From: Roseovarius sp. THAF9
GTDB lineage: Bacteria; Pseudomonadota; Alphaproteobacteria; Rhodobacterales; Rhodobacteraceae
DNA: 64,000 nucleotides
NCBI RefSeq assembly: GCF_009363715.1
Contig: NZ_CP045404.1
Location: forward strand, 960,001 to 1,024,000
Direction: 5' to 3'
In this document: positions 44,711-53,430 of the stretch, one piece after another
How positions within the stretch are numbered: position 1 is the stretch's first letter
Layout: each line of letters opens with the position of its first letter
Program-made: the position numbers and the translations under genes
Notes under the pieces: generated by a model
Told to the model about the DNA's origin: nothing
Seen by the model: only the letters and a program-made list of their open reading frames with translations
Database searches by the model: none

Positions 44711-45385
44711 TTACGTCTTGGGGCCGGTCGGGGTTTCGCGCAGGTGGTCGCGCTTGATCCAGACACGGGCACCGTCGGCTCCGACTTCGGCGGTTGAAGA
44801 CGCGCCTTTCGGCAGGCGCAGCCAGCTGAGGCGCTTGAAAGTCTCGTCGCCTTCGGTGAAGCCGCCGTCGAGCACCAGCAGTTCCAGGCCGTCGGGTGCG
44901 TCGAGCGAGACGCGCGCCTGCGGCGCCCAGCGTTCCAGCGCGACATCCTCGCGGCCATCGGAAAAGAGCGGCATGTTCTCGACCGCGTCACGTTCGGGCA
45001 GAAATCGCATCTTGTTCGTGTCGATGCGCACATGGGTTCGGTCGCTGAGATCGAACTGCCACAGCTTCACGAGGATGGTGCAGCCGGGTTCGGACCCCGG
45101 CGTGTGGGACGATTCCGGCGGATTGCGAATATAGCTGCCTTCCGGGAAATCGCCGTGCTCGTCCGAGAAGACGCCGTCGAGCACGAGGAATTCCTCGCCG
45201 CCCGTATGGACGTGGGACGAGAACGCGCTGTTCGGGGCGTAGCGCACGATCGAGGTGGCGCGGGCCACCTCGTCACCGATGCGGTCGAGGATACGGCGAT
45301 CGACGCCGGGCATGGGCGAGGCGATCCAGTCTTCATCGGCGGCGTGCACCACGGCGCGTTGGGTGAAGTCGCTGTTGCGGTCCAT
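44711..45385 (-). CDS. ChrR-like cupin protein
   Basis: This 224-residue protein holds two cupin halves. The first shows the metal-binding pattern SSHVHTGGEEFLVLDG (about 58-73) with later GSYIRNPPESSHTPG, typical of the ChrR cupin group. The second half (from about 130) keeps the strand pattern but lacks the His cluster. ChrR itself is a zinc anti-sigma factor, but this protein lacks the sigma-binding N-terminal part, so an enzymatic or metal-binding role is likelier. AAGGAGGATC precedes the ATG at 45385. Confidence 0.83.
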   Translation of the reverse strand: MDRNSDFTQRAVVHAADEDWIASPMPGVDRRILDRIGDEVARATSIVRYAPNSAFSSHVHTGGEEFLVLDGVFSDEHGDFPEGSYIRNPPESSHTPGSEPGCTILVKLWQFDLSDRTHVRIDTNKMRFLPERDAVENMPLFSDGREDVALERWAPQARVSLDAPDGLELLVLDGGFTEGDETFKRLSWLRLPKGASSTAEVGADGARVWIKRDHLRETPTGPKT

Positions 45386-45437
45386 GTGATCCTCCTTGCC
45401 GTTCGTTGCATCCAAGATAAGGCAGCGGGCCGGATTG

Positions 45438-47477
45438 TCACCGCCAGAGGCTGGCGCGCGAGGCAAAAAGGCCCTGTAGCTTCGCCAGAAGGCGGTTGGC
45501 GGGACCGGGGGCGGGGATGTCGCCGGTGGCGAGGCGGTCCAGCACGACCTCGACCGGGCAGGGCTGCCCGGTGAGTGGATCGAAATAGCGCGGATAGTCG
45601 ATGAGTGCGGCATGAACCAGGCCATGCAGCGTGGGCCGCGCGGCGCGGCGGGCGGGGACGTCGCCGGTATCGGTGGTCAGGCCCCAACCGGCATAGAACG
45701 GCGCGCCGGTGGTGGTGACGGGAACGCCGCGGAGGAGCGCCTCGAACCCCATGAGCGAGGTCATGGTGAAGACGCGCTGCACCTGCGACAGCAGCGCGGC
45801 GGGGTCGGTGTGGGGCAGGGCGATGGCATCGAGCCTGTCCAGATCGGCCTGGGGGATTGCGCCGTCACGCAGGCCCGCCTCGACATCCGGGTGGGGTTTG
45901 TAGAGCAGGACGGCATCGGGGTTTGCGGTGCGGGCCGCTTCCAAAAGGGCCAGGTTGGTCGAGATCCGGCCCGCCCCGGTGAGGATCGACGCGTCATCCT
46001 CGACTTGGCCGGGGACCAGCACGCGGGGTCCGTCGGGCAGGTCGGGCTCCGAGAGGCCGAGGTTGTATTTGCTGAGGCCCAGGGACACGAGGCGGCGGAT
46101 CAGGCGTTCGGCGCGCAGATCCTGGTCGGCGCGCAGGTTTTCGCGCCGGATGATCCAGCGCTCCAGCCTGCTTTCGCGGGTCGGATCATAGTAGATGCCG
46201 AGATCGTCGCACACGAGTGACAGGGGCGGCACCAAGTCCGCGCCCAGACCGCGCGAGCGCAGGAAGCCATCCTCGACCCGGATGGCGGTCACGTCGGCGG
46301 GCGTCTTGCCGGCCCAGCACATATGGGCACGCCCGGTGGTGTCGGCAACGCGCGCGGCGTGGGCGGGATCGTCCTTGAAGATCACGCGCTTTTCGGCGCC
46401 GAAGACCTGTTGTAGGGAACGGCGTTTCCACAGGCGCATCCCAGAGGCGACCCAGCCCTGATGATCGGCGCGCCATGCCTTCGTGCGGGCCTCGAGGATG
46501 GATATCGCGTCTTCCAACTCGCAGAGCCGGTCGCGATGCGGATCATACCATGTGGGATAAAGGATCATCGCCGCGGCAAAGAGCTGGGCCCTTGAGAGGG
46601 CGCGGCCGCGCCGGGAGAGGGCATGGGGGTGGCGATCCTCGGTCAGGCCCCAGCCGGCATAGAAGGGCTGGCCGAAGACATGTGGTTTGTGACCGGCGAA
46701 GATCGACTCGAACCCGAGTTGGGAGGTGACGGCGTAGACCGCGACGGCGCCTTCCATAAGCTTCCACGGGCTGACGGGATCGGAAAAGAGCGTGACGCGG
46801 TCGGAGGTGTCATCGGGGCCGAAATAGCCCTGGCGATGGCCCTGCACGGTTTCGGGGTGGGTTTTGATCAGCACCGGGCAGCCGGGGTTTTCCTCCTGCG
46901 CGTAATAGAGCATCTCGCGGAAGGTGTTGGCGTCGGCCCCGCCATGTGTGACGGAGGCGTCGCCGCGGGTTTGGTCCAGCACCAAAACGTAGCCCGGCGC
47001 GGGGCAGGGCGCGGCAGGATCGAAGGCGGTGTATTTTGTCAGGTGTGCCTCGCTCATGCGGGCGATGCAGCCACGGGCCCGGTCCATGAGGGCGGTGTCG
47101 TCGAGCGGATGAGTGGCCAGGAGCGTTTCCAGGTCCGAGGGGGCGCTGCTGTCGAAATGCACGCCGGTATGGTCGATCAGCAGGCCCAGCGGCGGTTCGC
47201 CCGCGCGACCGGGATGCAGCGAGCGCAGGAAGGCGTCCTCGACCCGCACGATCCCGGCGCCGGTCTTTTGCGCCACCGCGTCGCCCCGCGCGGCATAAGG
47301 CGAGCGGCCCCAGACCGCGATCAGATCGTCCGCGCCGGGTTTGCCCAATTGCAGGGGAAGGCCGGCAAGGTCGAGGATGCGGCGAATGCGATTCTGGCGC
47401 AGGAAGCCCGCGTTAAAATAGAAAACCCGCCGGGACGTTTCAGAGCCGGCGGGTTCCAGGGGTGTGTTCTGCGTCAT
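45438..47477 (-). CDS. kpsC: Capsule beta-Kdo glycosyltransferase KpsC
   Basis: KpsC and KpsS build the poly-Kdo linker that joins group-2-type capsules to lipid in the inner membrane. The 679-residue length matches E. coli KpsC, and the two-module layout is clear: RVEDAFLRS ... PFYAGWGLTEDRHPH in the first half and RVEDGFLRS ... PFYAGWGLTTDTGD in the second, the pair of Kdo-transferase domains. It starts at ATG 47477, overlapping the stop of the upstream lipoprotein gene by one base. Confidence 0.94.
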   Translation of the reverse strand: MTQNTPLEPAGSETSRRVFYFNAGFLRQNRIRRILDLAGLPLQLGKPGADDLIAVWGRSPYAARGDAVAQKTGAGIVRVEDAFLRSLHPGRAGEPPLGLLIDHTGVHFDSSAPSDLETLLATHPLDDTALMDRARGCIARMSEAHLTKYTAFDPAAPCPAPGYVLVLDQTRGDASVTHGGADANTFREMLYYAQEENPGCPVLIKTHPETVQGHRQGYFGPDDTSDRVTLFSDPVSPWKLMEGAVAVYAVTSQLGFESIFAGHKPHVFGQPFYAGWGLTEDRHPHALSRRGRALSRAQLFAAAMILYPTWYDPHRDRLCELEDAISILEARTKAWRADHQGWVASGMRLWKRRSLQQVFGAEKRVIFKDDPAHAARVADTTGRAHMCWAGKTPADVTAIRVEDGFLRSRGLGADLVPPLSLVCDDLGIYYDPTRESRLERWIIRRENLRADQDLRAERLIRRLVSLGLSKYNLGLSEPDLPDGPRVLVPGQVEDDASILTGAGRISTNLALLEAARTANPDAVLLYKPHPDVEAGLRDGAIPQADLDRLDAIALPHTDPAALLSQVQRVFTMTSLMGFEALLRGVPVTTTGAPFYAGWGLTTDTGDVPARRAARPTLHGLVHAALIDYPRYFDPLTGQPCPVEVVLDRLATGDIPAPGPANRLLAKLQGLFASRASLWR

Positions 47478-48625
47478 CAGTTCCCGCTGAGCGTATCGCC
47501 TGCGGTCGAGATGGAGCCGACCGCACTGAGCGTGCCGGTCAATGCGCCGATGACCTTGCTCCACTGGGTAAAGGGTGCCTCGGTCACATAGAGCGTGTCG
47601 TCGTCGCGGATGGCGAAATCACGGGCCATGAACATACCGTTGGGCCGTGTCAGATCCAACACGTAGACCATCCGCTGCGCGCCCACGAGGTCGTTGCGGC
47701 CAAGCACCTGGTTGGCGATTTCCGCGGGCTCGTTGCGCAGTACGAAGACGCCGGTCGGGTCGGCCGCGTTGGCCTGAAGTCCACCGACCTGGGCAATGGC
47801 CTCGATCGCCGAGATGGTGGGCGACGGGAAGGGCACGCGGGCCTGGCCGCCGGTGGCGCCGAGCGCGGTGAAGGCGCGGGTGTCTTCCTCGACCAGCACG
47901 CGGTCACCGCCGCGCAGAGCGATGTCGAACCCGGGATCACGAAACAGGTCCTGGAACCAGACCTTGGAGCGCATGGCGCCCCGGATGACAGTGACCTGCG
48001 CGATTTCAGGCTCGATCGTCACACCGCCCGCGGCGGCCAGCATGGTCGACAGCGTGCGGGTGGGACGTTCGATCGGGTAGACGCCCTGGCCACCGACCGC
48101 GCCGACCAGCGACACGGTTGCGCCATCGCCGGCAAGGCGGCGCACCTCGACCTGCGGGTCCGGGGTTTGTTCATCGAGCTTGGAAGTGATGATGCGACGG
48201 ATCGCTTCGGGTGTGTTGCCGGCGGCGCGGATGCGCCCCGCGTAGGGCACGAAGATGAAGCCGGCCCCGTCGACCTGCACCTCTTCCAGAAGGGTCTGGT
48301 TGGCGCCCTCGCCGGCCAACAGGCCGTCATCGACGTTTTCCCAGATCGTCAGGCCGAGGGTGTCGCCGGGGCGGATCGTGTCGGAGCCGACGAGGCCCGC
48401 GTTCTTGAACGCTTCGGTGAAGCCGAGCGCGGCTTGTACGGCGGTCGCGCGGGTGACGCGGTCATTGACGGACACCACGAAGGCATCGCCGGATCGTTGC
48501 ACGGAGCCGGAGTAAATTTGGCGTTTGCTGGGGCCTGAGCGGGGGAGGAAGCTGCACGACGCGACAATGCTTACGACAAGCATCAATGCGACGGACTTCG
48601 CCCATCGGTTGGATTGGATTTTCAC
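47477..48625 (-). CDS. Capsule export outer-membrane lipoprotein (BexD/CtrA/KpsD type)
   Basis: This 382-residue polysaccharide export protein would form the outer-membrane channel for capsule. The GTG start at 48625 is preferred for its GAGGAGACT ribosome-binding site and because it gives a proper signal with lipobox VASC. The Poly_export region (IRPGDTLGLTIWENVDDG) and SLBB-type repeats (VSLVGAVGGQGVYPIERP) follow. Its length is nearer BexD/CtrA than E. coli KpsD. The ABC transporter genes (kpsM, kpsT, kpsE) it needs are not in the window. Confidence 0.9.
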   Translation of the reverse strand: MKIQSNRWAKSVALMLVVSIVASCSFLPRSGPSKRQIYSGSVQRSGDAFVVSVNDRVTRATAVQAALGFTEAFKNAGLVGSDTIRPGDTLGLTIWENVDDGLLAGEGANQTLLEEVQVDGAGFIFVPYAGRIRAAGNTPEAIRRIITSKLDEQTPDPQVEVRRLAGDGATVSLVGAVGGQGVYPIERPTRTLSTMLAAAGGVTIEPEIAQVTVIRGAMRSKVWFQDLFRDPGFDIALRGGDRVLVEEDTRAFTALGATGGQARVPFPSPTISAIEAIAQVGGLQANAADPTGVFVLRNEPAEIANQVLGRNDLVGAQRMVYVLDLTRPNGMFMARDFAIRDDDTLYVTEAPFTQWSKVIGALTGTLSAVGSISTAGDTLSGN

Positions 48626-48719
48626 TGCCCAGTCTCCTCGACCTGTTTTATCTGCCTCGATTTTTTGCGCCACGATAGCGCGAAGCGGCAAGAAAATCCA
48701 GTTTCTTAGGAGCGGGCGT

Positions 48720-50012
48720 TCAAGTGACCGCCTGCAACTGTTGCCTTGGGGCCGCGGTGCCGGAGACCAGGGCGTCGTATGGATCGTCTGGGCTGAGCAT
48801 CATGTCGACCGTTTGGCGCAGCAACTGGCGGCGGCCACTGGAAGAATAGAAGCCACCCGCCACCTGGCTGGTTTCAAGCAGATAGCGGCGGTAGTCGCCG
48901 TATGCCTTGCGGTCGGGCCGTTCTGCCCCGGCGAAGAAATCGCGCAAGGGCTTTGTCGAGACGAATTCGGGCTTGGCATAGACCGCCTCGCCGAAGGTCT
49001 TGAGCGGAATTCCGCGCCACAGCACCTGTTGTGCTGCGGTGGAGTTTACCGTGACGGCGCTTCGGGCCTCGTCCAGAAGGCGTGCCAGCTTGCCGCCACG
49101 GACGTAATGCACGCGGTCGAAGACATTGTGCTTGCGGGCAAGGCGACGCAGTTCCGCGCGGATGGGGGTGCGGCCATCCTCGAGCGGGTGGGCCTTGACC
49201 ACGAGGTGATGATGTTTCGGCGCGCCGTTGGCGAAATTCTCGGTCACGGTTTCGAGAAAGTCCGTCATCGTGTCGAACGGCGAGTGCTTTTGGAACGAGG
49301 CGTCGTGTTCCAGTTGCAGCAGCGCCAGGTGATAGGGAAAGCCGCCGTGCCGAATGCGCCAGGTGGCGATACGCCGGTCAATGGCCTGAAACGGCATGAG
49401 GAACAACCGCTTGAGATAAAGGGCGAATTCCTGCCGGACGGTCAGGGCGCGGTGGGGGCGGAAATTGCGGTACTTGCGGTTAAACAGCAGAACGCAACCG
49501 TGATAGGCCGCGCCGTAGAAGATATGCTGACGCATGTCGCCCCAGGAGGCGGGCGGCAGGGCGGTGTCCATGTCGGAGTTTTCCAGCGCCTTGCGCATGT
49601 CATCGACGCCCATCTCCATCAGGCGCGAATGGCCGTTGGAGCCGCCGCGTTCGTACGTCACCCAGTAAGGGCGCAGGTAGCCTTCCTCGAAGACGTGGAT
49701 CGTCAGGCCCATGTCGCGGGCCTGTTCGATGGCCTGGGCGTGGATGGCGCGCGTGTCGCCGTAAAGCACGAGATCGGTCACGCGCTTGTCCTGCACCAGC
49801 GTGCGAAAGGTGAGCGGCCAGTCCTCGGCGGTGCCGGTGAAGGGAATATAGCTCGCCCGATCGCGCCAGAAGGCCGCGTCGCCAGCGTTGAAGCCCACGC
49901 GCCAGACATCCGCGCCAGCATGGCGCAACATTCGGCCGAGCTTGGAGAAAAACGGGCCGTGCGGACCTTGCAAAATCAAAAAGACCCGGTTGTCGCCGGT
50001 TGCTGAACTCAT
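48720..50012 (-). CDS. kpsS: Capsule beta-Kdo transferase KpsS
   Basis: KpsS adds the first Kdo to phosphatidylglycerol, starting the linker that KpsC extends. The 430-residue protein has FLILQGPHGPFF at the start, the family motif HVFEEGYLRPYWVT near 110 and VVKAHPLEDGRTP near 275. It leads the minus-strand kpsS-lipoprotein-kpsC set, with 94 bases before the next start. Together the three define a group-2-like capsule assembly locus that lies between ribD and ribE. Confidence 0.93.
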   Translation of the reverse strand: MSSATGDNRVFLILQGPHGPFFSKLGRMLRHAGADVWRVGFNAGDAAFWRDRASYIPFTGTAEDWPLTFRTLVQDKRVTDLVLYGDTRAIHAQAIEQARDMGLTIHVFEEGYLRPYWVTYERGGSNGHSRLMEMGVDDMRKALENSDMDTALPPASWGDMRQHIFYGAAYHGCVLLFNRKYRNFRPHRALTVRQEFALYLKRLFLMPFQAIDRRIATWRIRHGGFPYHLALLQLEHDASFQKHSPFDTMTDFLETVTENFANGAPKHHHLVVKAHPLEDGRTPIRAELRRLARKHNVFDRVHYVRGGKLARLLDEARSAVTVNSTAAQQVLWRGIPLKTFGEAVYAKPEFVSTKPLRDFFAGAERPDRKAYGDYRRYLLETSQVAGGFYSSSGRRQLLRQTVDMMLSPDDPYDALVSGTAAPRQQLQAVT

Positions 50013-50164
50013 ACCCTTCTGCCTCTTTCACGCATGACTGCGTTTAATCTTTTCGACTTTAATAGACCAGTATTTAGACGAAATTAAGGCCCGGAGCGAT
50101 GGGCCGGTTCTTGCCTTGGGCGGGCTGGCCCGTTAGGTCGAAGCAGGACCAGAGGGAGACAGTC

Positions 50165-50752
50165 ATGTTCACCGGGATCATCACGGATATGGGCGAGATA
50201 CGCGCGTTGGAAAAGCGCGGCGATCTGCGGGCGCGGATCGGTACCGGCTATGACATGTCGGGCGTCGACATGGGCGCCTCGATCGCGTGTGACGGCGTGT
50301 GCCTGACGGTGGTGGACAAGGGACCGGACTGGTTCGACGTGGACGTGTCCGCCGAGACCTTGTCTAAGAGCAATCTGGACACCTGGGCCGAAGGCAGAAA
50401 AGTCAATCTTGAGAGGTCCTTGCGCGTCGGAGATGAACTGGGCGGGCATATCGTGTCGGGCCATGTGGATGGCTTGGCCGAGGTGGTCGGCGTCGAGGAT
50501 GAGGGCGACAGTACGCGGGTCAGTTTGCGCGCGCCCGACGCGCTGGCGAAGTTCATCGCGCCCAAGGGATCGGTTGCGCTCAATGGCACATCGCTGACGG
50601 TGAACGAGGTCGACGGTGCGGTGTTCGGGATCAACTTCATCCCGCATACCAAGCAGGTCACGACATGGGGCCGCGTGGCGGTGGGTGACATGGTCAATCT
50701 GGAGATCGACACGCTGGCGCGTTACGTCGCACGGCTGGCGGAGGCGGGCTGA
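50165..50752 (+). CDS. ribE: Riboflavin synthase, alpha subunit
   Basis: This enzyme dismutates two 6,7-dimethyl-8-ribityllumazine molecules to riboflavin. The 195-residue protein has two lumazine-binding repeats: the first begins MFTGIITDMGEI and contains GVCLTVV, and the second contains GHIVSGHVDG and LNGTSLTVNEV. The ATG at 50165 is the natural start with GGGAGACAG upstream. It is alone on this strand here and is followed by a clear terminator; ribBA, ribH and nusB, often next to it in relatives, are absent. Confidence 0.95.
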   Translation: MFTGIITDMGEIRALEKRGDLRARIGTGYDMSGVDMGASIACDGVCLTVVDKGPDWFDVDVSAETLSKSNLDTWAEGRKVNLERSLRVGDELGGHIVSGHVDGLAEVVGVEDEGDSTRVSLRAPDALAKFIAPKGSVALNGTSLTVNEVDGAVFGINFIPHTKQVTTWGRVAVGDMVNLEIDTLARYVARLAEAG

Positions 50753-50762
50753 AGATCAGGCG

Positions 50763-50790
50763 GGTTAACGAGGCTGCTGTTAACCTTTTT
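50763..50790 (+). terminator. Rho-independent terminator after ribE
   Basis: A perfect 7-bp stem GGTTAAC/GTTAACC with a 9-nt loop is followed by TTTTT, ten bases after the ribE stop. The following 50791-51022 contains short repeats of ATCGCGTCGGT and no gene that I can support. Confidence 0.85.
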
Positions 50791-51022
50791 CGCACGTCGG
50801 TATCGCGTCGGTATCCCGGTGGCATCGCGTCGGTGCCGTTTTCCCGGTGTGGCCCGGTTCATGGCGCGCGCGGTGGGCTTGCTGTTCTAAAACCTTCCCT
50901 TCTCGAATCGCGAAACGTGCGAACCGGCGTCGGGTCTGACGTTCGTCGGGTGCGGCGGGGTCGATTGTGATGCGGGATGGCAGTCCCTGCGGCCCGAGAA
51001 AATTCTGCGAATTTTCTGGCGA

Positions 51023-51673
51023 TCAGTCGTTGTCGCTGAGACCGGCGCCGGCGCCGGTCAGGCGGCTGGCCTCGGTTTCGGGGGCATAGGTGCGCTGGGC
51101 GAAAGCGTCGAGGATCGCGACGGCCTGTGGCATGGGTGCGGCCCGGTAAAGGCGGGTGAGGACGGTGCCGTGACGGGCCGCTGTCGCGGAGAGCTGCACG
51201 GTTTTGGTCCGGGCGCAGTCGAGGGCGGCGCCGGGGTCGTCGAGACGCGTTTTGCCCTCCGCCCGCGTGATCGAGCAGCCTTGCCAGTGCAGAGTCAGAG
51301 GCGCGCCGGTGCGGTCTGCGGCCCAGACCATGTAGGGCACCAGCAGCAGCGGCCAGGCGACGGGCCCCGTTGTGACGGTGCGGCCCGCGGCCCAGTCGGC
51401 GGCGAGGTCGCAGAGCGTGGCGCCGGTAACGATGGGGCAGAGCAGGCCACCCGAGGCGCTCCATACCTCGCCCAGGGCCTGCGGGCCAAGCGTGGCGACG
51501 GGGGCGCCATCGTTGCGGGTTAGCACATCGGCCAGGGCAAGTGCTCCGGGCCAGCCCGCCGCGCAGGTCCAGCGGGCGGCGCGGCCGGCTTCCTCGGCCA
51601 GGCCCCAGGGGTATCCGGCGCCGCGGGTGGCCTTGCGCGAGAGCGCCTCGATTTCATTCAGGGACCACGTCAT
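51023..51673 (-). CDS. DUF3726-family protein
   Basis: This 216-residue protein has the look of the DUF3726 family: it opens MTWSLNEIEALSRKATRGAG with YPWGLAEEAGRAARW, and contains single cysteines in LLCPIV and ATLCDLA. No catalytic motif or function is known for the family. Its start overlaps the end of the 563-residue gene as ATGA, so both are made from the same transcript as the BCCT transporter upstream. It is probably the last gene of that operon. Confidence 0.75.
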   Translation of the reverse strand: MTWSLNEIEALSRKATRGAGYPWGLAEEAGRAARWTCAAGWPGALALADVLTRNDGAPVATLGPQALGEVWSASGGLLCPIVTGATLCDLAADWAAGRTVTTGPVAWPLLLVPYMVWAADRTGAPLTLHWQGCSITRAEGKTRLDDPGAALDCARTKTVQLSATAARHGTVLTRLYRAAPMPQAVAILDAFAQRTYAPETEASRLTGAGAGLSDND

Positions 51674-53361
51674 TGCACGCCCCTTGGCAGGGGCGGGAGG
51701 GTCCAGTCGTCGCCTGCCTCGGCCAGATCGTGCGGGAAGGGGGCGTGTTGGAACATGTTGATGCGCAGCCAGCGGTCCGAGCGGGGGTCGAAATGGCAGG
51801 CGCCGAAGAAGCTGAGCTTCAGCCGGAGCATGTCGACGGGCAGCATGTGAGAGCTGAGCGTGTTGTCGCGGATCTCGGCATAGGGCAGGCGGGCGGCGAT
51901 CTGGGCACGGCGGGCGATGTGGCGATGCTGGGGGTGGGCCAGCAGGAATTCCGTCACGGTGGCCTGGGGCGCGTCCCGGAGGGCGCGGTACGCCAGCACG
52001 GCGTCGCGGCCGGGACCGAGGGGCTGTTCGTAGGGCTCGATCGGTTCCAGCGCGCGTTCGCCCAGGCGCGGTTCCAGCTTGGCCTGGGACGTGTACCAGA
52101 CGCGGGCCTGTGCGTCGGGCGCGGTCCAGTCGGTGTCCAGCGCCCAGGCGTAGATGTCTTCGATGATCTGCCGCAGGCGGTCCGTGGACATGGTGCCGTC
52201 GATGGGGAAAGTGACCTGTTCGTCGGCAGCCATGCAGGTGGTGAGTTCATCGACCAGATCGCCATAGGGTTCCAGCAGCAGCGAGGCGAGCTGTTCCTGG
52301 CCTTCGAGCGACAGGTGCGCCTCGCCCCAGAGCCAGAGGCGGTTCCATGGGTGATCGGTCGTCAGGTCCGCCGTTTCCAGATGCGTCATGAGCGCGGTCA
52401 TGTCCGAGCGCAGGTCGGTGCATTTCTGGATCTGCATGGGGTGGGCGGAATGCCAGCCCTCGGCGTGGATCTGGGCTCGGGCGGCGAAGCGGCGGAAGGC
52501 TTGCGCGGTGGCCTCGGGCGCGGTGGGTTGGGAGCGGACGCGGGCCAGCGCCTCTTCGCGCGAGGCGACCCAGGCGTTAAGGAGGGCCGGGTGGTTTACG
52601 AGAAAGGGCGCCATGCCGAGGCCGGTGGAATTGCCGATGCCGAAGCGGCGGCGCAGGGCCGGGTCGAGCGGCACGGCGGTCTCCGGCGCGCGGGCGCGGG
52701 CCATGTGCTCGACAAGGTCCATGACGAAGCAGCGGGTGAGGTAGACCGACAGCATCTCGACCTGGAACGGCCCGGCGCATTCGGGGCGGTGGCGGGTCTG
52801 TTCGCGGTCCGCCGCGCCGAACTTGCCCGAGCCGTAGACCGCCGTGGTGCGCATCAGGTAGCCGACGGCGCGGACTTGGTCCTCGTCCGGTTGGTGGCCC
52901 GCGCTGAGGGCTTCGACTACGTGATCCCAGAGCCGGACCGAGCGGTTGGCACGGGAGAGGGACAGTTCGCGGTCGGAGATGCGGCCGGCTTCCTGCAACG
53001 GCACGTTGTCGCGCAGGCGGGCGATGTCGGCCTCGGTCGGGATACCGTCGAAGAGCGTGAAGGTGGCGTCCCAGGCGGTGGCGATGACGCGGTCCGAGCG
53101 TTGGTCAGGCGGCAGGTCATGGGCGAAGGCGACGAGGGAATAGGCGTGCTCGGGGCCTTGGGCGGTATAGACGGCGTGACCGACGCCATTCGCGTCGATG
53201 TCGAATACCGTTTGGGTGATGGTCCAGTCGTCGCGCACAAGGCGGCGCAGAAGCTGGCGCATGAAAGAAAGCCGGGTCTGGTGGGCGGCGCCGAGACGGG
53301 CCAGCGTCATGACCGTGTTGGGGTCACGGGGCTGGATCGTTTGCTGTGCCACTTTTTCCAT
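51670..53361 (-). CDS. Conserved protein of unknown function (563 aa)
   Basis: The product has 563 residues from ATG 53361 (MEKVAQQT), preceded by GGAGGAGCC. It has no signal peptide or membrane helix, so it is likely cytoplasmic. Noticeable stretches are YGSGKFGAADRE, GIGNSTGLGMAPF, HAEGWHSAHPMQIQ and DMLRLKLSFFGACHFDP, which look like conserved enzyme-type loops, but I cannot place the family. It lies between BCCT transporter and DUF3726 genes, so a role in breaking down the transported compound is the best inference. Confidence 0.75.
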   Translation of the reverse strand: MEKVAQQTIQPRDPNTVMTLARLGAAHQTRLSFMRQLLRRLVRDDWTITQTVFDIDANGVGHAVYTAQGPEHAYSLVAFAHDLPPDQRSDRVIATAWDATFTLFDGIPTEADIARLRDNVPLQEAGRISDRELSLSRANRSVRLWDHVVEALSAGHQPDEDQVRAVGYLMRTTAVYGSGKFGAADREQTRHRPECAGPFQVEMLSVYLTRCFVMDLVEHMARARAPETAVPLDPALRRRFGIGNSTGLGMAPFLVNHPALLNAWVASREEALARVRSQPTAPEATAQAFRRFAARAQIHAEGWHSAHPMQIQKCTDLRSDMTALMTHLETADLTTDHPWNRLWLWGEAHLSLEGQEQLASLLLEPYGDLVDELTTCMAADEQVTFPIDGTMSTDRLRQIIEDIYAWALDTDWTAPDAQARVWYTSQAKLEPRLGERALEPIEPYEQPLGPGRDAVLAYRALRDAPQATVTEFLLAHPQHRHIARRAQIAARLPYAEIRDNTLSSHMLPVDMLRLKLSFFGACHFDPRSDRWLRINMFQHAPFPHDLAEAGDDWTLPPLPRGVQ

Positions 53362-53430
53362 GCCGGCTCCTCCTTGCCGATGATAGGGGCATCGGGGCGA
53401 TCCGTCCAAGGACCGCCCCGGGTGGTTGTG

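Noticed and set aside
50013..50164. FMN riboswitch before ribE
   Set aside because: The gap is only about 150 bases and I do not see the conserved RFN-element segments.
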